DNA from: Acinetobacter sp. ANC 5054
GTDB lineage: Bacteria; Pseudomonadota; Gammaproteobacteria; Pseudomonadales; Moraxellaceae
Direction of reading: 5' to 3'
Assembly: GCF_002135295.1 (NCBI RefSeq)
Contig: NZ_NEGG01000001.1
Coordinates: 62,001-126,000 of the forward strand
DNA length: 64,000 bases
Shown piece by piece: positions 62,704 through 64,000 of the stretch (its first letter is position 1; each line of letters opens with the position of its first letter). A model generated the notes under the pieces. That model was not told the origin of the DNA and made no database searches. It saw nothing but the letters and a program-made list of their open reading frames with translations. Made by a program: the position numbers and the translations under genes.

Positions 62704-64000
62704 ATCACCACATGTATTTTATATTGTTTATTTAATTCTTCAGTTTCTAACCTAACAAGACCGGATTTATCTAATTTTCCACGTTCAACTTCTTTGTCTG
62801 TTTCATCGTAAATAATATATTCCGTACCAGAAGCAAGTTTCTTTCCTTGATGATCCATCACATCAAACCATACGCCATATTTTTGCTTTTCTTTTTCAGG
62901 CAAAAATGGAAGCGGCTTATTTACTTTTGCACCCTGTTTAAAATTATGCTGCCCCGCCTTCACTTCAAACTTCCCAGCCGTTGTCGGAAATACACCAGCA
63001 CTACTAATCTCAATCTGACTACCACCAGCTGTCAGCACGATTTTTTTGTTCGCTTTAATCTCAACTTTATCTTCAGTCGAAATAATTTGAATCCCTTTTC
63101 GTGCAATCAAATCCGCACCATCCCCTTGCGCTTGGATTTCAACTTTGCCTTTACCTGCATAAGCTCTTAAGCCTTCTTGTGCTGCAAATAGGCTGATCTT
63201 ACTTTGCGCATGGGCAATCATAGATTTTTGGCTACTGAGGTTAATGCTCTCCCCCGCACTCTGGCTAATTTGCCCATCTGCTGAAAGGTGAATATCTTCG
63301 TTACTACTCACAGCGATTGAGTTCGGTGCAGATAGAATCATCAAGGCTTGTTTAAAGACATTGGCCTTTTCTTTACTGCCTTTTTCAATTTGTCCAAGGA
63401 AGTTTTTCAAATTGTCTAGGACTTCAAGCGGATCCGTTTGTTGGTTCTTGGCCACTTCACTTAAAGCTTTTGTGCTATTGAAGCTGCCTTCGAGTTGTTG
63501 TTTCGCCGGTTGTGCATCGAGGTGCATTGTCTTGGCTTGCGTCTGTTGATGGGTACTGACCAATAGTCCTTGCCCTGCACGAACCGCACCCCATTGGTCT
63601 GTTCGCAGTTCAAAGCCTTCACCACGTCCATCACTCTTTGCAGTTTCTTTTGGATGACTTAAGTGACCAAGGTTGAGTTGGGTTGCACCATGACTACTTT
63701 GTAGTTGAGTAGAGATTTGTCCTGTGGTGTCATCAAATCGTAGTTGTCCAAAGCCTTCACCTTTAACTTCTTTACTTCGAATCCCTGCTAGTTTTTTGGT
63801 CTCAGGCAGTTTGCCTTTATTGTCGAATTTAGTCGGGCTACGCTGTGCTTCGTGTATGCGCCCAACCACAAATGGTCGGTCGATATTGCCGTCGAAGAAA
63901 TCAATCACCACAATTTCACCAATGCGCGGTAAGAAGCGCGCACCATAACCTTCACCGGCCCATGGGGTGAGGACATCGACCCATGCAGAGTCCGTGTCGT
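62700..64000 (-). CDS. vgrG: VgrG, C-terminal part (T6SS spike protein; cut by window edge)
   Basis: The frame is open from the window end through at least 433 codons, so the gene's start lies outside. Near the window end the gp5/OB-type region reads WVDVLTPWAGEGYGARFLPRIGEIVVIDFFDGNIDRPFVVGRIHEAQ. A DUF2345-type beta-helix region with SAPNSIAVSSNEDIHLSADGQISQSAGESINLSSQKSM and several short hydrophilic repeats follows. A C-terminal beta-sandwich tail (YGVWFDVMDHQGKKLASGTEYIIYDETDKEVERG) resembles transthyretin-like extensions that bind cargo. It is followed by the lipase gene in a TGA/ATG overlap. Confidence 0.92.
   Translation of the reverse strand, partial: DTDSAWVDVLTPWAGEGYGARFLPRIGEIVVIDFFDGNIDRPFVVGRIHEAQRSPTKFDNKGKLPETKKLAGIRSKEVKGEGFGQLRFDDTTGQISTQLQSSHGATQLNLGHLSHPKETAKSDGRGEGFELRTDQWGAVRAGQGLLVSTHQQTQAKTMHLDAQPAKQQLEGSFNSTKALSEVAKNQQTDPLEVLDNLKNFLGQIEKGSKEKANVFKQALMILSAPNSIAVSSNEDIHLSADGQISQSAGESINLSSQKSMIAHAQSKISLFAAQEGLRAYAGKGKVEIQAQGDGADLIARKGIQIISTEDKVEIKANKKIVLTAGGSQIEISSAGVFPTTAGKFEVKAGQHNFKQGAKVNKPLPFLPEKEKQKYGVWFDVMDHQGKKLASGTEYIIYDETDKEVERGKLDKSGLVRLETEELNKQYKIHVVI

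Noticed and set aside
1-64000. CRISPR arrays, rRNA genes, prophage
   Set aside because: No regularly spaced direct repeats, no rRNA-like segments and no phage structural genes were seen apart from the T6SS VgrG spike.

Overview
The window reads as a chromosomal segment of an Acinetobacter species. The DNA is AT-rich. Characteristic gene sets and orders are present: rluC divergent from rne, glyQS, a murI/hemH neighbourhood, ETF-ubiquinone oxidoreductase, an OprD-type porin beside an aromatic catabolic cluster, and a VgrG-effector-immunity cassette. All functions are read from translated sequence and motifs; no database search was run.

Region by region. 1-11.5 kb: a partial LysE-type exporter, an AraC regulator, an AidB-like acyl-CoA dehydrogenase divergent from a TetR regulator, a secreted alpha/beta hydrolase, a catalase followed by a DCC/DoxX pair, a NAPE-PLD-like metallo-hydrolase, a CDF metal transporter and a DMT exporter with an unusual three-hairpin leader. 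11.8-25.2 kb: a phenylpropionate (hca/mhp) catabolic island. HcaEFCD make the ring-hydroxylating dioxygenase and HcaB rearomatises the diol. MhpB cleaves the ring, MhpC hydrolyses the product, and MhpD, MhpE and MhpF finish to pyruvate and acetyl-CoA (succinate is released by MhpC). A LysR regulator (HcaR), a DUF1345 membrane protein and an OprD porin lie inside the island. No MhpA hydroxylase and no inner-membrane MFS transporter are visible. 25.8-33.9 kb: HAD phosphatase, a REP-like repeat, rluC, a long structured leader, rne, and a FATP-type acyl-CoA synthetase. 34.0-34.6 kb: four tRNA-Lys genes (three identical TTT, one CTT).

34.7-47 kb: envelope and stress-type proteins (lipoproteins, PspC, an HPP-CBS protein, a FAD-linked oxidoreductase flanked by a duplicated piece of the hpp 5' end, DUF3060, two exported hydrophilic LEA/hydrophilin-like proteins) and glyQS. 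47-60.3 kb: mostly housekeeping (hprA-like, methyltransferases, TIGR03862 flavoprotein, yacG, glyoxalase II-like, hemH, murI, DUF1285, ETF-QO) plus a DUF4062 protein. 60.4-64 kb: an IS5-family element whose transposase is split by a one-base shift, followed on the minus strand by the 3' part of vgrG, a 262-residue serine lipase without a signal peptide and a lipoprotein. The last three overlap by ATGA junctions and form a T6SS spike-effector-immunity unit.

The best candidates for something new are the small T6SS lipase/immunity pair, the structured leader of the DMT gene, the paired LEA-like exported proteins, and the compact hca-mhp super-cluster with a DUF1345 member.
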